A DNA stretch of 64,000 bases from Silanimonas lenta DSM 16282 (GTDB lineage Bacteria; Pseudomonadota; Gammaproteobacteria; Xanthomonadales; Xanthomonadaceae): positions 62,001 through 126,000 of the forward strand of contig NZ_AUBD01000001.1 in NCBI RefSeq assembly GCF_000429065.1. The letters are read 5' to 3'. Position numbers and translations under genes: made by a program. The notes below the pieces were generated by a model, which ran no database searches, was not told where the DNA came from, and was given only the letters and a program-made list of their open reading frames with translations. Shown piece after piece: positions 40,840 through 53,479 of this stretch. How positions within the stretch are numbered: position 1 is the stretch's first letter; the number at the start of each line of letters is the position of its first letter.

Positions 40840-41460
40840 TCAGTCGAGCGGCGAGAGCAGACCGTGGGCGGCCTCGACCATGGCCCGCCGGCGCAGCAGG
40901 AAGTCCCAGCGGCTGCCTCCCACCTGGCGCCACAGCACGGCGGCCCGCAGGCCGCAGAGCAGCAGGCTGCGCACCTCGGCGATCACCTGTGGCTGGCCGA
41001 GGTACACCGGGTTGCCGCGCACCAGCACCCGGGGGCCGAGCGGGCTGATGACCTCGCTGTAGAGGTCGGCGAGGCGCTTGAAGACGGTGGGATGCTGAGG
41101 GCCTAGGTGCTGGCGCTGGCGTTCGACGTCGCGCAGCACCGCCTGCACCCGTTCGCCGGCCTGCGGATGGCGCATGAAGGCACGCTCCACGGCGAGCAGG
41201 GTGGCGCCCATGCTGGCCACCGCCGGGTCGCGGCGGCCATGGCCGAGCAGGGCCAGCAGCTCGCGCAGGCCACGGTCGAGGTTGCGCGCAAGATCGCCGC
41301 GGCCGCCATAGATGTCCTCCACGTCCTCGGCCTCGAAGCGGAACAGGCTGTCGAGCAGCACCGATTCCGCCGCCTGCTCGGTCTGCCCCAGGGTGGCGAG
41401 CTGGTGGACGAGGCGCAGCGACTGGGCGAGGGCGGAGAGGGCGATGACGCGGTCGATCAT
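40840..41460 (-). CDS. hflD: HflD family protein
   Basis: This 206-residue all-helical protein of the HflD family associates with the inner membrane and, in E. coli, affects lambda CII stability. Its general role is unclear. Family features include [14 protein letters not shown] at the N-terminus, [11 protein letters not shown] and the [27 protein letters not shown] block. The start overlaps the mnmA stop by four bases, the conserved mnmA-hflD arrangement. Confidence 0.92.
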   Translation of the reverse strand: MIDRVIALSALAQSLRLVHQLATLGQTEQAAESVLLDSLFRFEAEDVEDIYGGRGDLARNLDRGLRELLALLGHGRRDPAVASMGATLLAVERAFMRHPQAGERVQAVLRDVERQRQHLGPQHPTVFKRLADLYSEVISPLGPRVLVRGNPVYLGQPQVIAEVRSLLLCGLRAAVLWRQVGGSRWDFLLRRRAMVEAAHGLLSPLD

Positions 41461-42572
41461 GGGCAGGTGTGGCGGAGCGGGTCGAGGGGGGCATCGGTGG
41501 CGGCGATCACTGCGCCGCCGAGGCATTCCTCGCCACGGTAAAGGACGAGCGACTGGCCCGGCGTGACGGCGCGCTGCGGCTGGTCGAAGCGCACGTCCAC
41601 GCCGCCGTCGTCGCGGGCCTGCACGGTACACGCTTGCGCCGCCTGCCGGTAGCGCACCTGAGCCTCGCAGCGCAGCGGCAGCGGCGGGGCTTCGCCGGCC
41701 ACCCAGTGCATGGCCTCGGTGCGCAGGCGGGTCGAGGCGAGCAGGGGGCTGTCGCCCTGGTCGACGATCAGCCGGTTGCCCTCCGGGTCCTTGCCCACCA
41801 CGAACCATGGGGCCTGCGGGCGGCCGCGCATGCCGCCGAGCCCGAGACCCTCGCGCTGGCCGAGGGTGAAGAAGGCGATGCCCGGGTGCCGGCCCAGCAC
41901 CACGCCGGCAGGATCGACGATCTCGCCCGGGGTGATGGCGATGTAGCGGGAAAGGAAGTCGCGGAAGTCGCGTTCACCGATGAAGCAGATGCCGGTGGAG
42001 TCCTTCTTCCTCGCGGTGGCGAGCCCCAGCCGGGTGGCGATCGCCCGCACCTCGGTCTTCGGCAACTCCCCCACCGGGAAGCGGGTGGCGGCGAGCTGGG
42101 CCTGGCCGAGCTGGTGCAGGAAGTAGCTCTGGTCCTTGCCCGGGTCGCGGCCGCGCAGCAGGCGCCAGCGCCCCTCGTGGCGGTCGATGCGGGCGTAGTG
42201 GCCGGTGGCGACCTGCTCCGCGCCGAGGGCACGGGCCTCGTCGAGGAAGGTCTTGAACTTCACCTCGCGGTTGCAGAGCACGTCGGGATTCGGCGTGCGG
42301 CCGGCGCGGTACTCGGCGAGGAAGGTTTCGAACACCCCGCGCCAGTACTCGGCGGCGAAGTTGCGGGCGAGGAAGGGGATGCCGAGCTGGCCGCAGACCC
42401 GGAGCGCGTCGCGGCGGTCGGCCTCGGCCCGGCATTCGCCACCGCCGTCCTCGTTCCAGTTCTGCATGAACAGGCCGGCGAGGGGAATGCCTTGCTCGCG
42501 CAGCAGCCAGGCGGCCACCGAGGAATCGACGCCGCCGGACATGCCCACGATGACGCGGGCGCTCCCGTTCAC
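41457..42572 (-). CDS. mnmA: tRNA-specific 2-thiouridylase MnmA
   Basis: This 371-residue enzyme thiolates U34 of tRNA-Lys, -Glu and -Gln with ATP and a sulfur relay. The GTG at 42572 overlaps the nudJ stop. The PP-loop is [13 protein letters not shown] at about residue 11. The catalytic cysteines lie in [12 protein letters not shown] and [10 protein letters not shown]. The C-terminal beta-barrel domains end with [11 protein letters not shown] and G-G-A-V-I. All key residues are present. Confidence 0.96.
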   Translation of the reverse strand: MNGSARVIVGMSGGVDSSVAAWLLREQGIPLAGLFMQNWNEDGGGECRAEADRRDALRVCGQLGIPFLARNFAAEYWRGVFETFLAEYRAGRTPNPDVLCNREVKFKTFLDEARALGAEQVATGHYARIDRHEGRWRLLRGRDPGKDQSYFLHQLGQAQLAATRFPVGELPKTEVRAIATRLGLATARKKDSTGICFIGERDFRDFLSRYIAITPGEIVDPAGVVLGRHPGIAFFTLGQREGLGLGGMRGRPQAPWFVVGKDPEGNRLIVDQGDSPLLASTRLRTEAMHWVAGEAPPLPLRCEAQVRYRQAAQACTVQARDDGGVDVRFDQPQRAVTPGQSLVLYRGEECLGGAVIAATDAPLDPLRHTCP

Positions 42573-43030
42573 AGCGCGGCCACCGCCTCCAGCGGCAGGC
42601 AACGGCCCTGCAGCACGTCGCGGGCCACCCGCCAGACCAGCGGGCTGCGGTGCTCGGCGGCCCGGGCTTCCAGCTCCGAGGGGGGGAGCCAGAGGGCGCG
42701 GACGATGCCGGCATCCAGCGGCCGCATGGGGTCGTGGGAGAGCGCCTCGGCGGTGAAGGCGAGCCGCAGGTAGCTGCGGCCGGTCTCCGGCGCCTGCCAC
42801 TGGTAGGCGCCGACGAAGCCGGTGAGCCGTACCGTCCAGCCGGTCTCCTCCAGGGTCTCGCGCACCGCCGCCGCGACGATCGCCTCGTCTGGTTCGAGGT
42901 GGCCCGCCGGCTGGTTCAGCACCCGCCGCCCGCCCACTTCCTCCTCCACCATCAGCAGGCGGCCCTCGCGCAGCACCACGGTGGCGACGGTGACGTCGGG
43001 TTGCCAGAAGCGGCCTTCACGATAGCTCAA
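42569..43030 (-). CDS. nudJ: Nudix phosphatase NudJ
   Basis: This 153-residue Nudix hydrolase is the size of E. coli NudJ, a thiamine pyrophosphate/pyrimidine phosphatase encoded before mnmA. A TTG at 43030 is taken as start because GGAGA lies 6 bases upstream and homology begins there ([18 protein letters not shown]). An upstream ATG (43156) would add 42 non-conserved residues. The Nudix box is complete: [20 protein letters not shown] followed by T-G-W. It is first in the overlapping nudJ/mnmA/hflD operon. Confidence 0.88.
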   Translation of the reverse strand: MSYREGRFWQPDVTVATVVLREGRLLMVEEEVGGRRVLNQPAGHLEPDEAIVAAAVRETLEETGWTVRLTGFVGAYQWQAPETGRSYLRLAFTAEALSHDPMRPLDAGIVRALWLPPSELEARAAEHRSPLVWRVARDVLQGRCLPLEAVAAL

Positions 43031-43154
43031 CGCAGTCTCCAGCCCGGCACGGAAAGGCAGGGCACGAAGCCCCGATTGTGACGCCCGGCACGCGTGCCGT
43101 CCAAGGGCCGCAAGCCCTTGTGGCGCCGCGGGCAGGGCCTCATATACTGGCCGC

Positions 43155-43481
43155 ATGAGCCAACGCGAACGCCCGGAATCCGAGCACGAACGCGGCCTCG
43201 TCGTGGAGACGGCGAAGCCCGAACTGGAGCGGCCGCCGCTGTTCCGCGTGCTTTTGCTGAACGACGACTACACGCCGATGGACTTCGTGGTCGAGGTCCT
43301 GCAGCTGTTCTTCGGCATGAACCGCGAGAAGGCGACGCAGGTGATGCTGCACGTGCATACCCGGGGACGGGGCGTGTGCGGCGTCTACACGCGGGAAGTG
43401 GCAGAAACCAAGGTGTCGCAGGTGAACGATTTCTCCCGCACCCACCAGCATCCGCTCATGTGCACCATGGAAAAGGCCTGA
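43155..43481 (+). CDS. clpS: ClpA adaptor ClpS (N-end rule)
   Basis: This 108-residue adaptor binds N-degron substrates and hands them to ClpAP. An unstructured N-terminal extension (1-28) precedes the core, with the signature [13 protein letters not shown], then H[10 protein letters not shown] and E-V-A-E-T-K. It lies 40 bases upstream of clpA, divergent from nudJ. Confidence 0.96.
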   Translation: MSQRERPESEHERGLVVETAKPELERPPLFRVLLLNDDYTPMDFVVEVLQLFFGMNREKATQVMLHVHTRGRGVCGVYTREVAETKVSQVNDFSRTHQHPLMCTMEKA

Positions 43482-43521
43482 GCCGCCCCCATATCCGGGT
43501 CATCCCCTGGAGGCTTCGACG

Positions 43522-45807
<2,286 letters not shown>

Positions 45808-45836
45808 GGACGGCCGGCGCCCGGGCCCGGAAGGCG

Positions 45837-45862
45837 AAACGGCAGCCGCGAGGCTGCCGTTT
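45837..45862. terminator. Bidirectional terminator between clpA and infA
   Basis: A perfect 11-bp stem AAACGGCAGCC / GGCTGCCGTTT (45837-45847, 45852-45862) has loop GCGA. The A/T ends give a short T run in either direction, so it can end both convergent genes. Confidence 0.8.
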
Positions 45863-45890
45863 CCGTCTGGCGCGAAGCGGGCCTTGGCCC

Positions 45891-46109
45891 TTACTTCATG
45901 CGGTAGGTGATGCGCCCCTTGGTGAGGTCGTAGGGGGTCATCTCCACCTTTACCTTGTCGCCCGTGAGGATGCGGATGTAGTTCTTGCGCATGCGCCCCG
46001 AGATGTGCGCCGTGATGACGTGGCCGTTCTCCAGTTTCACGCGGAACATGGTGTTCGGCAGGGTTTCGGTCACGGTGCCTTCGAACTCGATGGAATCGTC
46101 TTTGGACAT
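45891..46109 (-). CDS. infA: Translation initiation factor IF-1
   Basis: This 72-residue factor, exactly the usual length, occupies the ribosomal A site during initiation. It is an S1-like OB fold: [36 protein letters not shown]-x-G-D-K-V-K-V-E-x-T-P-Y-D-L. The ATG at 46109 gives the canonical [11 protein letters not shown]. Convergent with clpA and downstream of aat. Confidence 0.97.
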   Translation of the reverse strand: MSKDDSIEFEGTVTETLPNTMFRVKLENGHVITAHISGRMRKNYIRILTGDKVKVEMTPYDLTKGRITYRMK

Positions 46110-46156
46110 GCAGCGGGCGGTTTCTCTGGACGGGCGGGGGTTCGGCGAAGGCGCGA

Positions 46157-46185
46157 AGTCTGCCACGGCCCGGGCGGGCTTGCAA
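46157..46185 (-). promoter_or_regulatory. Candidate promoter of infA
   Basis: On the minus strand TTGCAA (46185-46180) and CAGACT (46162-46157) are 17 bases apart in the 102-base aat-infA gap. Matches are 4 of 6 and 3 of 6. It would let infA be expressed independently of aat. Confidence 0.3.
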
Positions 46186-46211
46186 AAATCCGGTTAAGCG
46201 GGCAGGCGGGT

Positions 46212-46955
46212 TCAGCCGGCCGGGGGCGGGGGATCGGCCAGCCAGGCGGCCGGGAACGGGGCTCCGGCCCAGTCCGGGCAGGGGGCGAGGGAGGCCGTGA
46301 GCGGCCGGAAGCAGGCGAGGAAACGCGCGCGCGGCCAGACCTCGCCCCCCATGAAGCGCAAGTGCGGGTTCTCGACCTGGGCGTCGAACTGCGGCCAGCC
46401 CAGGGCCTGCAGGTGCCGCCCCAGGGCCGCCAGGGCCACCTTCGAGCCGCCGCTCTCGAGGCTGACCATGCTCTCGGCATGGAAGCCGCGGCCCACGCTC
46501 ACGCCGTAGAGCCCCCCCACCAGCCGGGGGCCGTGCCAGACCTCGACGCTGTGGGCATGGCCCAGGGCATGCAGCCGGGCATAGGCCCGGCGCATGTCGC
46601 GGGTGATCCAGGTGCCGTGCTGACCGGGTCGCGGGGTCTCGGCGCAGGCCGCCACCACCGCCTCGAAGGCGGTGTTGAAGCGCACTTCCCAGGCACTGCG
46701 GCGCAGCGTGCGGCGGAAGCGCCGCGAGAGGTGCACGCCGTTGCTTGCAAACACGAGGCGCCTCGAAGGCGACCACCAGAGGATGGGCTGGCCTTCGTTG
46801 AACCAGGGGAACAGCCCGGCCGCGTAGGCGCGGACCAGGCGCGGGGGCGAAAGATCGCCGCCCACGCAGAGCAGGCCGTCGGGTTCGGCGAGGGCCCATT
46901 CGGCGGGCGGGAACGGGGCCTCGGGATCGGGGCCGAGCAGGAAGGGGCGGCTCAC
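46212..46955 (-). CDS. aat: Leucyl/phenylalanyl-tRNA-protein transferase
   Basis: This 247-residue enzyme attaches Leu or Phe to proteins with N-terminal Lys or Arg, creating signals read by ClpS. The GTG at 46955 overlaps the preceding stop. Typical motifs are F-P-W-F-N-E-G-Q-P-I-L-W-W-S-P, H-L-S-R-R-F-R-R, G-T-W-I-T, H-S-V-E-V-W and G-L-Y-G-V-S-V-G-R-x-F-H-A-E-S-M. Together with clpS/clpA 2.7 kb away it completes the bacterial N-end rule branch. Confidence 0.95.
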   Translation of the reverse strand: MSRPFLLGPDPEAPFPPAEWALAEPDGLLCVGGDLSPPRLVRAYAAGLFPWFNEGQPILWWSPSRRLVFASNGVHLSRRFRRTLRRSAWEVRFNTAFEAVVAACAETPRPGQHGTWITRDMRRAYARLHALGHAHSVEVWHGPRLVGGLYGVSVGRGFHAESMVSLESGGSKVALAALGRHLQALGWPQFDAQVENPHLRFMGGEVWPRARFLACFRPLTASLAPCPDWAGAPFPAAWLADPPPPAG

Positions 46956-48112
46956 CGGCGCACTTCCTCCGCGGCGGGCAACGGGCCGCTGCCCTGCCGG
47001 AACGGGCCATGGGCCGCGGCTTCGGCGCGGTAGCGGGCCACGGCCTCGCGTTCGGCGGCGCACCAGCGGGCCAGCGCCGGGCGCACCCGGGGCTCTGCCA
47101 GCCAGTGCCGGCTGTGGGTGGTGGTGGGCAGGAAGCCGCGGGCCAGCTTGTGCTCGCCCTGGGCGCCGGGTTCGAAGCGGTTCCGGCCCTGCTCGAGGCA
47201 CCAGGCAATGCCCTGGTGGTAACAGGTCTCGAAGTGCAGCCCGGGGTGGAATCCGTGGGCGCCCCAGTAGCGGCCGTACAGGGTGCCGGGGGAGTGCAGG
47301 AACAGGGCCCCGGCCACGGCTTCGCCCGCGCGCTCGGCCAGCGCCAGCAGCACCGTCTCGGGCATGGCCGTGCACAGGTGCTGGAAGAAGGCCGGGGTGA
47401 GGGCGGCGTGGTTCCATTTGCCGGCGAAGGTGGCGGCATAGAAGCCGTGCATGGCCGCCATCGGCGCGCCTGCCGCAGCCCGGCCGTCGAGCAGGCGCAG
47501 GCGGATGCCGGCCTGTTCCACCTTGCGCCGGTCGGCCTTCAGGTTCTTGCGGTGCTTGTGGTCGAGGGCGGCGAGGAAATCGTCGAAGTGCCGCCAGTCG
47601 GGATGGCGCTGCCAGTGGAACTGCACGTCCTCGCGCGCCAGCCAGTCGTCATCGAAGGCGGGGAGGTCCTCGGCGTCGAGGAAGTTGGCATGGATCGAGT
47701 GCAGGCCGAGCCTCGGCGCGGCCTCGCGCATGGCTGCCAGCAGGGCCTGTTTCGCCGCCTCATCCACGGCCAGCAGGCGCGGGCCGGTGACCGGGGTGTA
47801 GGGCACGCCGATCAGCCACTTGGGGTAGTAGGCGAGGCCGTGCCGGGCATAGGCCTCGGCCCAGGCCCGGTCGAACACGAACTCGCCATGGGAGTTGCCC
47901 TTGACGTAGGCCGGGGCCGCCGCCACCAGTTCCCCACCTTCCCACAGCGTGGCGTGCAGGGGGCTCCAGCCATGGGCGGGATCGAGGCAGCCGTGGCGTT
48001 CCAGGCCCTCGAGGAAGGCATGGCGGGTGAAGGGATGGCCGCCGCGGTTCAGCGCATCCCACGCGGCGGCCGGGATGCCGGCCAGCGAGGCGTGGAGGCG
48101 GAACTGGGGCAT
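46952..48112 (-). CDS. DUF482 (GNAT/FemX-like) acyltransferase-like protein
   Basis: This is a 386-residue member of the DUF482 family, called peptidogalycan biosynthesis/recognition proteins and related to GNAT/FemAB-type transferases. Features are W-D-A-L-N-R-G-G-H-P-F-T-R-H-A-F-L-E, G-E-F-V-F-D-R-A-W-A-E-A-Y, K-H-R-K-N-L-K-A-D-R-R-K-V, and F-E-T-C-Y-H-Q-G-I, then K-L-A-R-G-F-L-P. The substrate is unknown. It sits between trxB (13-base gap) and aat (4-base overlap). Its coupling to aat raises the possibility of aminoacyl-tRNA-related chemistry, which is speculation. Confidence 0.85.
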   Translation of the reverse strand: MPQFRLHASLAGIPAAAWDALNRGGHPFTRHAFLEGLERHGCLDPAHGWSPLHATLWEGGELVAAAPAYVKGNSHGEFVFDRAWAEAYARHGLAYYPKWLIGVPYTPVTGPRLLAVDEAAKQALLAAMREAAPRLGLHSIHANFLDAEDLPAFDDDWLAREDVQFHWQRHPDWRHFDDFLAALDHKHRKNLKADRRKVEQAGIRLRLLDGRAAAGAPMAAMHGFYAATFAGKWNHAALTPAFFQHLCTAMPETVLLALAERAGEAVAGALFLHSPGTLYGRYWGAHGFHPGLHFETCYHQGIAWCLEQGRNRFEPGAQGEHKLARGFLPTTTHSRHWLAEPRVRPALARWCAAEREAVARYRAEAAAHGPFRQGSGPLPAAEEVRR

Positions 48113-48125
48113 CGGCCGGGCCGGC

Positions 48126-49172
<1,047 letters not shown>

Positions 49173-49196
49173 TCAAGGCTGCACCGTTCCCATCCC

Positions 49197-49217
49197 GAGC
49201 CGCCCCAAGGGCGGCTC
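49197..49217 (+). promoter_or_regulatory. Stable hairpin in the ald leader
   Basis: A perfect 9-bp stem GAGCCGCCC / GGGCGGCTC with loop CAA lies 45 bases before the ald start. A second GC hairpin (GGGGGC-CGC-GCCCCC) lies about 40 bases further upstream. They may be an attenuator or mRNA-stabilising structures. No riboswitch class is recognised. Confidence 0.4.
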
Positions 49218-49262
49218 CGTTCGTTCAACGCGCGATTCGTCGCCCCCTGGAGCCCAAGCACC

Positions 49263-50330
49263 ATGCGTATCGGTATCCCCCGCGAAACCAAGACCCTCGA
49301 AGGTCGCGTCGCCCTCGTGCCCGCCGCCTGCGCCGACCTCGTGCGCCGAGGCCATGAGGTGTGGATCGAGAAGGATGCCGGCATCAAGAGCGGTTTTACC
49401 GACGACCAGTACACCGCGCTCGGCGTGAAGGTGGCGCCGGATGCCGCGGCGCTCTACGAGAAGGCCGAACTGGTGGTGAAGGTGAAGGAGCCGATCGAGG
49501 GCGACTTGAAGCATCTCCGCAAGGACCATCTGCTGTTCTGCTACCTGCATCTGGCCGCCGAGCCGGTGCTCACCCGCCGCCTGCTCGACATCGGGCTGAC
49601 CGGCGTGGCCTTCGAGACGGTGGAGCTGGAGAACGGCGACCTGCCGCTGCTGGCGCCGATGTCGATCATCGCCGGCCGCATCGGCGTGCAGGTGGGCACC
49701 CATCTCCTGCACCAGCCGATGGGCGGCAAGGGCAAGCTGCTGGGCGGCCTGCCCTCCACCGAGCGCGGCAAGGTGGTGGTGTTCGGCGCCGGCATGGCCG
49801 GCGGCAACTCGGCGGCGCTGGCCGCCGCGGGCGGCGCCAACGTGGTGGTGTTCGAGAAGCGCCAGGACCGCATGGCCGAGATGATGCGCCTCGGTCCCAA
49901 CGTCACCGCCCTCTATCCCTACGAGGACGTGGTGGCGCGCGAGCTGGAGACCGCCGACATCGTGGTCGGCGCGGTGCTGGTCACCGGCGCCAAGGCGCCG
50001 CACGTGGTCACCCGCAAGATGATCCAGGGCATGGAGAAGGGCAGCGTGCTGGTCGATATCTCGGTCGACCAGGGCGGCTGCTTCGAGACCACCCGCGCCA
50101 CCACCTGGAAGGAGCCGACCTACGTCGAGGAGGGCATCACCCACTTCGCCGTCACCAACATGCCGGGCGCGGTGCCGCAGACCTCCTCGCAGGCGATCTG
50201 CGCCGCCATCCTGCCCTGGGTGCAGAAGCTCGCCTCGGGCCAGTGGCGCGACAACCCGGCCCTGGTTCGCGGCATCAACGTCGAGGCCGGGAAGATCGTG
50301 CACCCCGCCCTGAAGGACATGGCGCTCTGA
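49263..50330 (+). CDS. ald: Alanine dehydrogenase
   Basis: This 355-residue enzyme oxidatively deaminates L-alanine to pyruvate with NAD. The ATG at 49263 gives MRIGIPRETKTLEGRVAL, the family's N-terminus. H-L-A-A-E-P and S-I-I-A-G-R-I-G-V-Q-V-G follow. The Rossmann motif is VFGAGMAGGNSAALAA, and D-I-S-V-D-Q-G-G-C-F-E-T-T-R is the conserved C-terminal block. It takes the place held by lrp in the otherwise similar E. coli trxB-ftsK interval. Confidence 0.96.
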   Translation: MRIGIPRETKTLEGRVALVPAACADLVRRGHEVWIEKDAGIKSGFTDDQYTALGVKVAPDAAALYEKAELVVKVKEPIEGDLKHLRKDHLLFCYLHLAAEPVLTRRLLDIGLTGVAFETVELENGDLPLLAPMSIIAGRIGVQVGTHLLHQPMGGKGKLLGGLPSTERGKVVVFGAGMAGGNSAALAAAGGANVVVFEKRQDRMAEMMRLGPNVTALYPYEDVVARELETADIVVGAVLVTGAKAPHVVTRKMIQGMEKGSVLVDISVDQGGCFETTRATTWKEPTYVEEGITHFAVTNMPGAVPQTSSQAICAAILPWVQKLASGQWRDNPALVRGINVEAGKIVHPALKDMAL

Positions 50331-50395
50331 CGCCATCGCGCTACACTCCCTGCGGCCCGGTGCCGCAGGGAGCGGCCACCGGGCGATGATGGCCG

Positions 50396-52696
50396 TTGGA
50401 GGGCAGGGCACTGGATCGTCGACAGAAGCTGTGGCGCGAAGTGGCGCTGGTGGTGGCGGCGCCGGCCCTCCTCTACCTTTTGGCCAGCCTCGTCAGCTAT
50501 TCCTCGGCCGATCCCGGCTGGTCGCGCACCGGCAGTGTCACCGGCAGCACGCAGAACTTCGGCGGCGTGGCCGGCGCGCACATCGCCGACCTCGCCTTCT
50601 GGCTGTTCGGCTGGATGGCCTACACCCTTCCCCTGATCCTGGGCGGCGTGGCCTGGGTGGCCCTGTTCGGCATGGACGAGGACGGCGACGGCCATCTCGA
50701 CCTCGGCCCGGCCCTGCGCCTCGTCGGCATCGCCGGCGTGCTGGTGGCCGGCACCGGCCTGATGGCCCTGTGGTTCGCCACCGGCGGTGAGCTGCCCGCC
50801 GGTGCCGGCGGCATGCTCGGCGGGCTCGTCGGCCATTCCGTGTCCACCCTGTTCGGCCTTGCCGGCGGGCATCTCCTCCTGCTGGCCCTGGCCCTGGTGT
50901 CGGTCACCCTTGCCACCGGCCTGTCCTGGTTCGCGGTGATGGAGTGGATCGGGGCGACGGTGCTGCGCCTCTTCGAGCGCCTTCGCGCCGGACGCACCCG
51001 GGCCGCCGAGTGGCAGCGCACCCGGGCCCTGCGAGAGGAGCGCGAGGAGGTGCGCAAGGCCGAGACGCAGAAGCGCGCCCGCCGCGAGCCGGTCAGGATC
51101 GAGGCCCCGGCCCCGGCGGTGGTGGAGAAGAGCGAGCGCGCCAGGCGCGAGCAGCAGATCCCGCTGTTCAATGCCGTGCCCGAGGGCGGGCTGCCGCCGC
51201 TGTCCCTGCTCGACGAGCCCAGGGTGCAGGAGAAGGGCTATTCCGAGGAAACGCTGGAAGCGCTCTCGCGGCAGATCGAGTTCAAGCTCAAGGACTTCCG
51301 CATCGAGGTGCAGGTGGTGGGGGCCTATCCCGGCCCGGTGATCACCCGCTTCGAGATGGAGCCGGCGCCCGGCGTGAAGGGCAGCCAGATCAGCTCGCTG
51401 GACAAGGACATCGCCCGCGGCCTGTCGGTGAAGTCGGTGCGCGTGGTCGATGTGATCCCCGGCAAGTCGGTGATCGGCCTCGAGATCCCGAACGGCAAGC
51501 GCGAGATGATCTTCCTCTCCGAGCTGCTGCGCTCGAAGGAGTACGACAAGTCGCCAAGCCCGCTCACCCTGGCACTGGGCAAGGACATCGCCGGCCGGCC
51601 CACGGTGGCCGACCTCGCCCGCATGCCGCACCTGCTGGTGGCCGGCACCACCGGCTCGGGCAAGTCGGTGGCGGTGAACGCCATGGTGCTCTCGCTGCTG
51701 TACAAGGCCTCCGCCAAGGACGTGCGGATGCTGATGATCGATCCCAAGATGCTCGAGCTTTCGGTGTACCAGGGCATCCCGCACCTGCTGGCGCCGGTGG
51801 TCACCGACATGAAGGAGGCGGCCAATGGCCTGCGCTGGTGCGTGGCCGAGATGGAGCGCCGCTACAGGCTGATGAGCGCGGTGGGCGTGCGCAACCTGGC
51901 CGGTTTCAACCGCAAGGTGAAGGAGGCCAGCGACGCCGGCCAGCCCCTGATGGACCCGCTGTTCAAGCCCAATCCGGAGCTGGGCGAGGCCCCACGGCCG
52001 CTGGAGCCGCTGCCCTACATCGTCGTCTTCATCGACGAGTTCGCCGACATGATGATGATCGTCGGCAAGAAGGTGGAGGAGTTGATCGCCCGTCTGGCGC
52101 AGAAGGCCCGCGCCGCCGGCATCCACCTCATCCTCGCCACCCAGCGCCCTTCGGTGGACGTGATCACCGGCCTCATCAAGGCCAACATCCCGACCCGCAT
52201 CGCCTTCCAGGTCTCGAGCAAGATCGACTCGCGCACGATTCTCGACCAGTCTGGCGCAGAAACGCTGCTCGGCCACGGCGACATGCTCTACCTGCCGCCC
52301 GGCACGGCCCTGCCGGAGCGCGTGCATGGCGCCTTCGTCTCCGACGAGGAAGTGCACCGGGTGGTGGAGTTCCTGAAGCAGCACGGCGGTGGCGCGGATT
52401 ACGTCGAGGGCGTGCTGGCCGAAGTGCAGACGCTGGGCGACGGCACCGTGGTGGGGGCCACGGGACTCCCCGAGGCCGCCGGCCCCGAGGACAGCGAGAA
52501 CGACCCGCTCTACGACCAGGCGGTGGCCTTCGTCACCGAGAGCCGCAAGGCCTCCATCTCCGCGGTGCAGCGCCGGCTCAAGATTGGCTACAACCGCGCC
52601 GCGCGCCTCGTCGAGGCGATGGAGCAGGCCGGTATCGTCTCGGCTGCCGAACACAACGGCGACCGCACGGTCATCGCCCCGCCGCCGCCGCGTTGA
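50396..52696 (+). CDS. ftsK: DNA translocase FtsK
   Basis: This 766-residue septum-associated motor resolves chromosome dimers with XerCD. About four N-terminal membrane segments (around 14-35, 65-85, 105-130, 145-180) precede a charged linker. The motor has Walker [17 protein letters not shown] (about 417) and Walker [12 protein letters not shown]. The C-terminal gamma winged helix (about 700-760, [17 protein letters not shown]) recognises KOPS. The start is uncertain: a TTG at 50396 is the longest option and no ATG or GTG lies nearby in frame. The linker is shorter than in E. coli, as is common outside enterics. Confidence 0.95.
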   Translation: MEGRALDRRQKLWREVALVVAAPALLYLLASLVSYSSADPGWSRTGSVTGSTQNFGGVAGAHIADLAFWLFGWMAYTLPLILGGVAWVALFGMDEDGDGHLDLGPALRLVGIAGVLVAGTGLMALWFATGGELPAGAGGMLGGLVGHSVSTLFGLAGGHLLLLALALVSVTLATGLSWFAVMEWIGATVLRLFERLRAGRTRAAEWQRTRALREEREEVRKAETQKRARREPVRIEAPAPAVVEKSERARREQQIPLFNAVPEGGLPPLSLLDEPRVQEKGYSEETLEALSRQIEFKLKDFRIEVQVVGAYPGPVITRFEMEPAPGVKGSQISSLDKDIARGLSVKSVRVVDVIPGKSVIGLEIPNGKREMIFLSELLRSKEYDKSPSPLTLALGKDIAGRPTVADLARMPHLLVAGTTGSGKSVAVNAMVLSLLYKASAKDVRMLMIDPKMLELSVYQGIPHLLAPVVTDMKEAANGLRWCVAEMERRYRLMSAVGVRNLAGFNRKVKEASDAGQPLMDPLFKPNPELGEAPRPLEPLPYIVVFIDEFADMMMIVGKKVEELIARLAQKARAAGIHLILATQRPSVDVITGLIKANIPTRIAFQVSSKIDSRTILDQSGAETLLGHGDMLYLPPGTALPERVHGAFVSDEEVHRVVEFLKQHGGGADYVEGVLAEVQTLGDGTVVGATGLPEAAGPEDSENDPLYDQAVAFVTESRKASISAVQRRLKIGYNRAARLVEAMEQAGIVSAAEHNGDRTVIAPPPPR

Positions 52697-52761
52697 TTCC
52701 ACCGTTCAGGCGGGGCGGGAGAGACTTCCCGCCATCGCCCCGCGCCCCCGAGGCCATGCCC

Positions 52762-53460
52762 ATGTCCGTCTCCTCCTCCGTTCCCCGCCGCTCTCCGCCG
52801 CTGCGCTCCCTGCTGGCCGCCCTGCTGCTGCTGCCGGGCCTGCCGCTGCCCGCGGCGGCCAGCGGGCCGGGCCGGGCGGCGATCGAGGCCTTCTCGAAGG
52901 GCCTGCAGAGCCTCGATGGCCGTTTCGAGCAGCAGGTGTTCGACGCCAGCGGCCAGGCCGGCGAGCGCAGCACGGGGCGCATTTCGCTGAAAGCCCCGCG
53001 GCAGTTCCGCTGGGAGTACCAGACGCCGTTCCCGCAGCTCATCGTGGCCGATGGCGACCATCTCTGGCTCTACGACCCGGACCTCGAGCAGGTCACGGTG
53101 CGGGTGCAGAGTTACGAGGAGCAGTCGAGCCCGCTGGCCGCGCTGATCGATCCTGGCGAGCTCGACCGGCAGTTCCTGGTGCGCGAGGGCGGCCAGGCCG
53201 AGGGCCTCACCTGGGTGCGGCTCGAGGCCCGCAGGCCGGCCGAGTCCGGCCTTGCCTCGGCGCGGCTCGGCTTCGCCGGCCAGACCCTGGCGCGCATGGT
53301 GTTCGAGGACCAGCTCGGCCAGCGCACCGAGGTGCGCTTCCACGGCTGGACCCGCAACGGGGCGCTGCCGGCCGATCTGTTCCGCTTCGAGCCGCCGCCG
53401 GGCGTGGATGTGGTGGGCGAACGGCGTGAGGGCGCCGACGTCCGCCCGCTGCAGGAATGA
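52762..53460 (+). CDS. lolA: Outer-membrane lipoprotein carrier LolA
   Basis: This is a 232-residue periplasmic chaperone that carries lipoproteins from LolCDE to LolB. The second of two close ATGs (52762) is preferred because GAGG lies 8 bases upstream; 52756 would add two residues. The signal peptide ends near P-L-P-A-A-A-S. The mature part has the usual F-S-K-G-L-Q-S-L-D-G-R-F-E-Q, R-F-R-W-E-Y-Q-T-P-F-P-Q-L-I-V-A-D-G and L-W-L-Y-D-P-D-L-E-Q-V pattern. It is between ftsK and rarA, as in many gammaproteobacteria. Confidence 0.93.
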   Translation: MSVSSSVPRRSPPLRSLLAALLLLPGLPLPAAASGPGRAAIEAFSKGLQSLDGRFEQQVFDASGQAGERSTGRISLKAPRQFRWEYQTPFPQLIVADGDHLWLYDPDLEQVTVRVQSYEEQSSPLAALIDPGELDRQFLVREGGQAEGLTWVRLEARRPAESGLASARLGFAGQTLARMVFEDQLGQRTEVRFHGWTRNGALPADLFRFEPPPGVDVVGERREGADVRPLQE

Positions 53461-53479
53461 GCCCGCAGGAGCGCACGCC

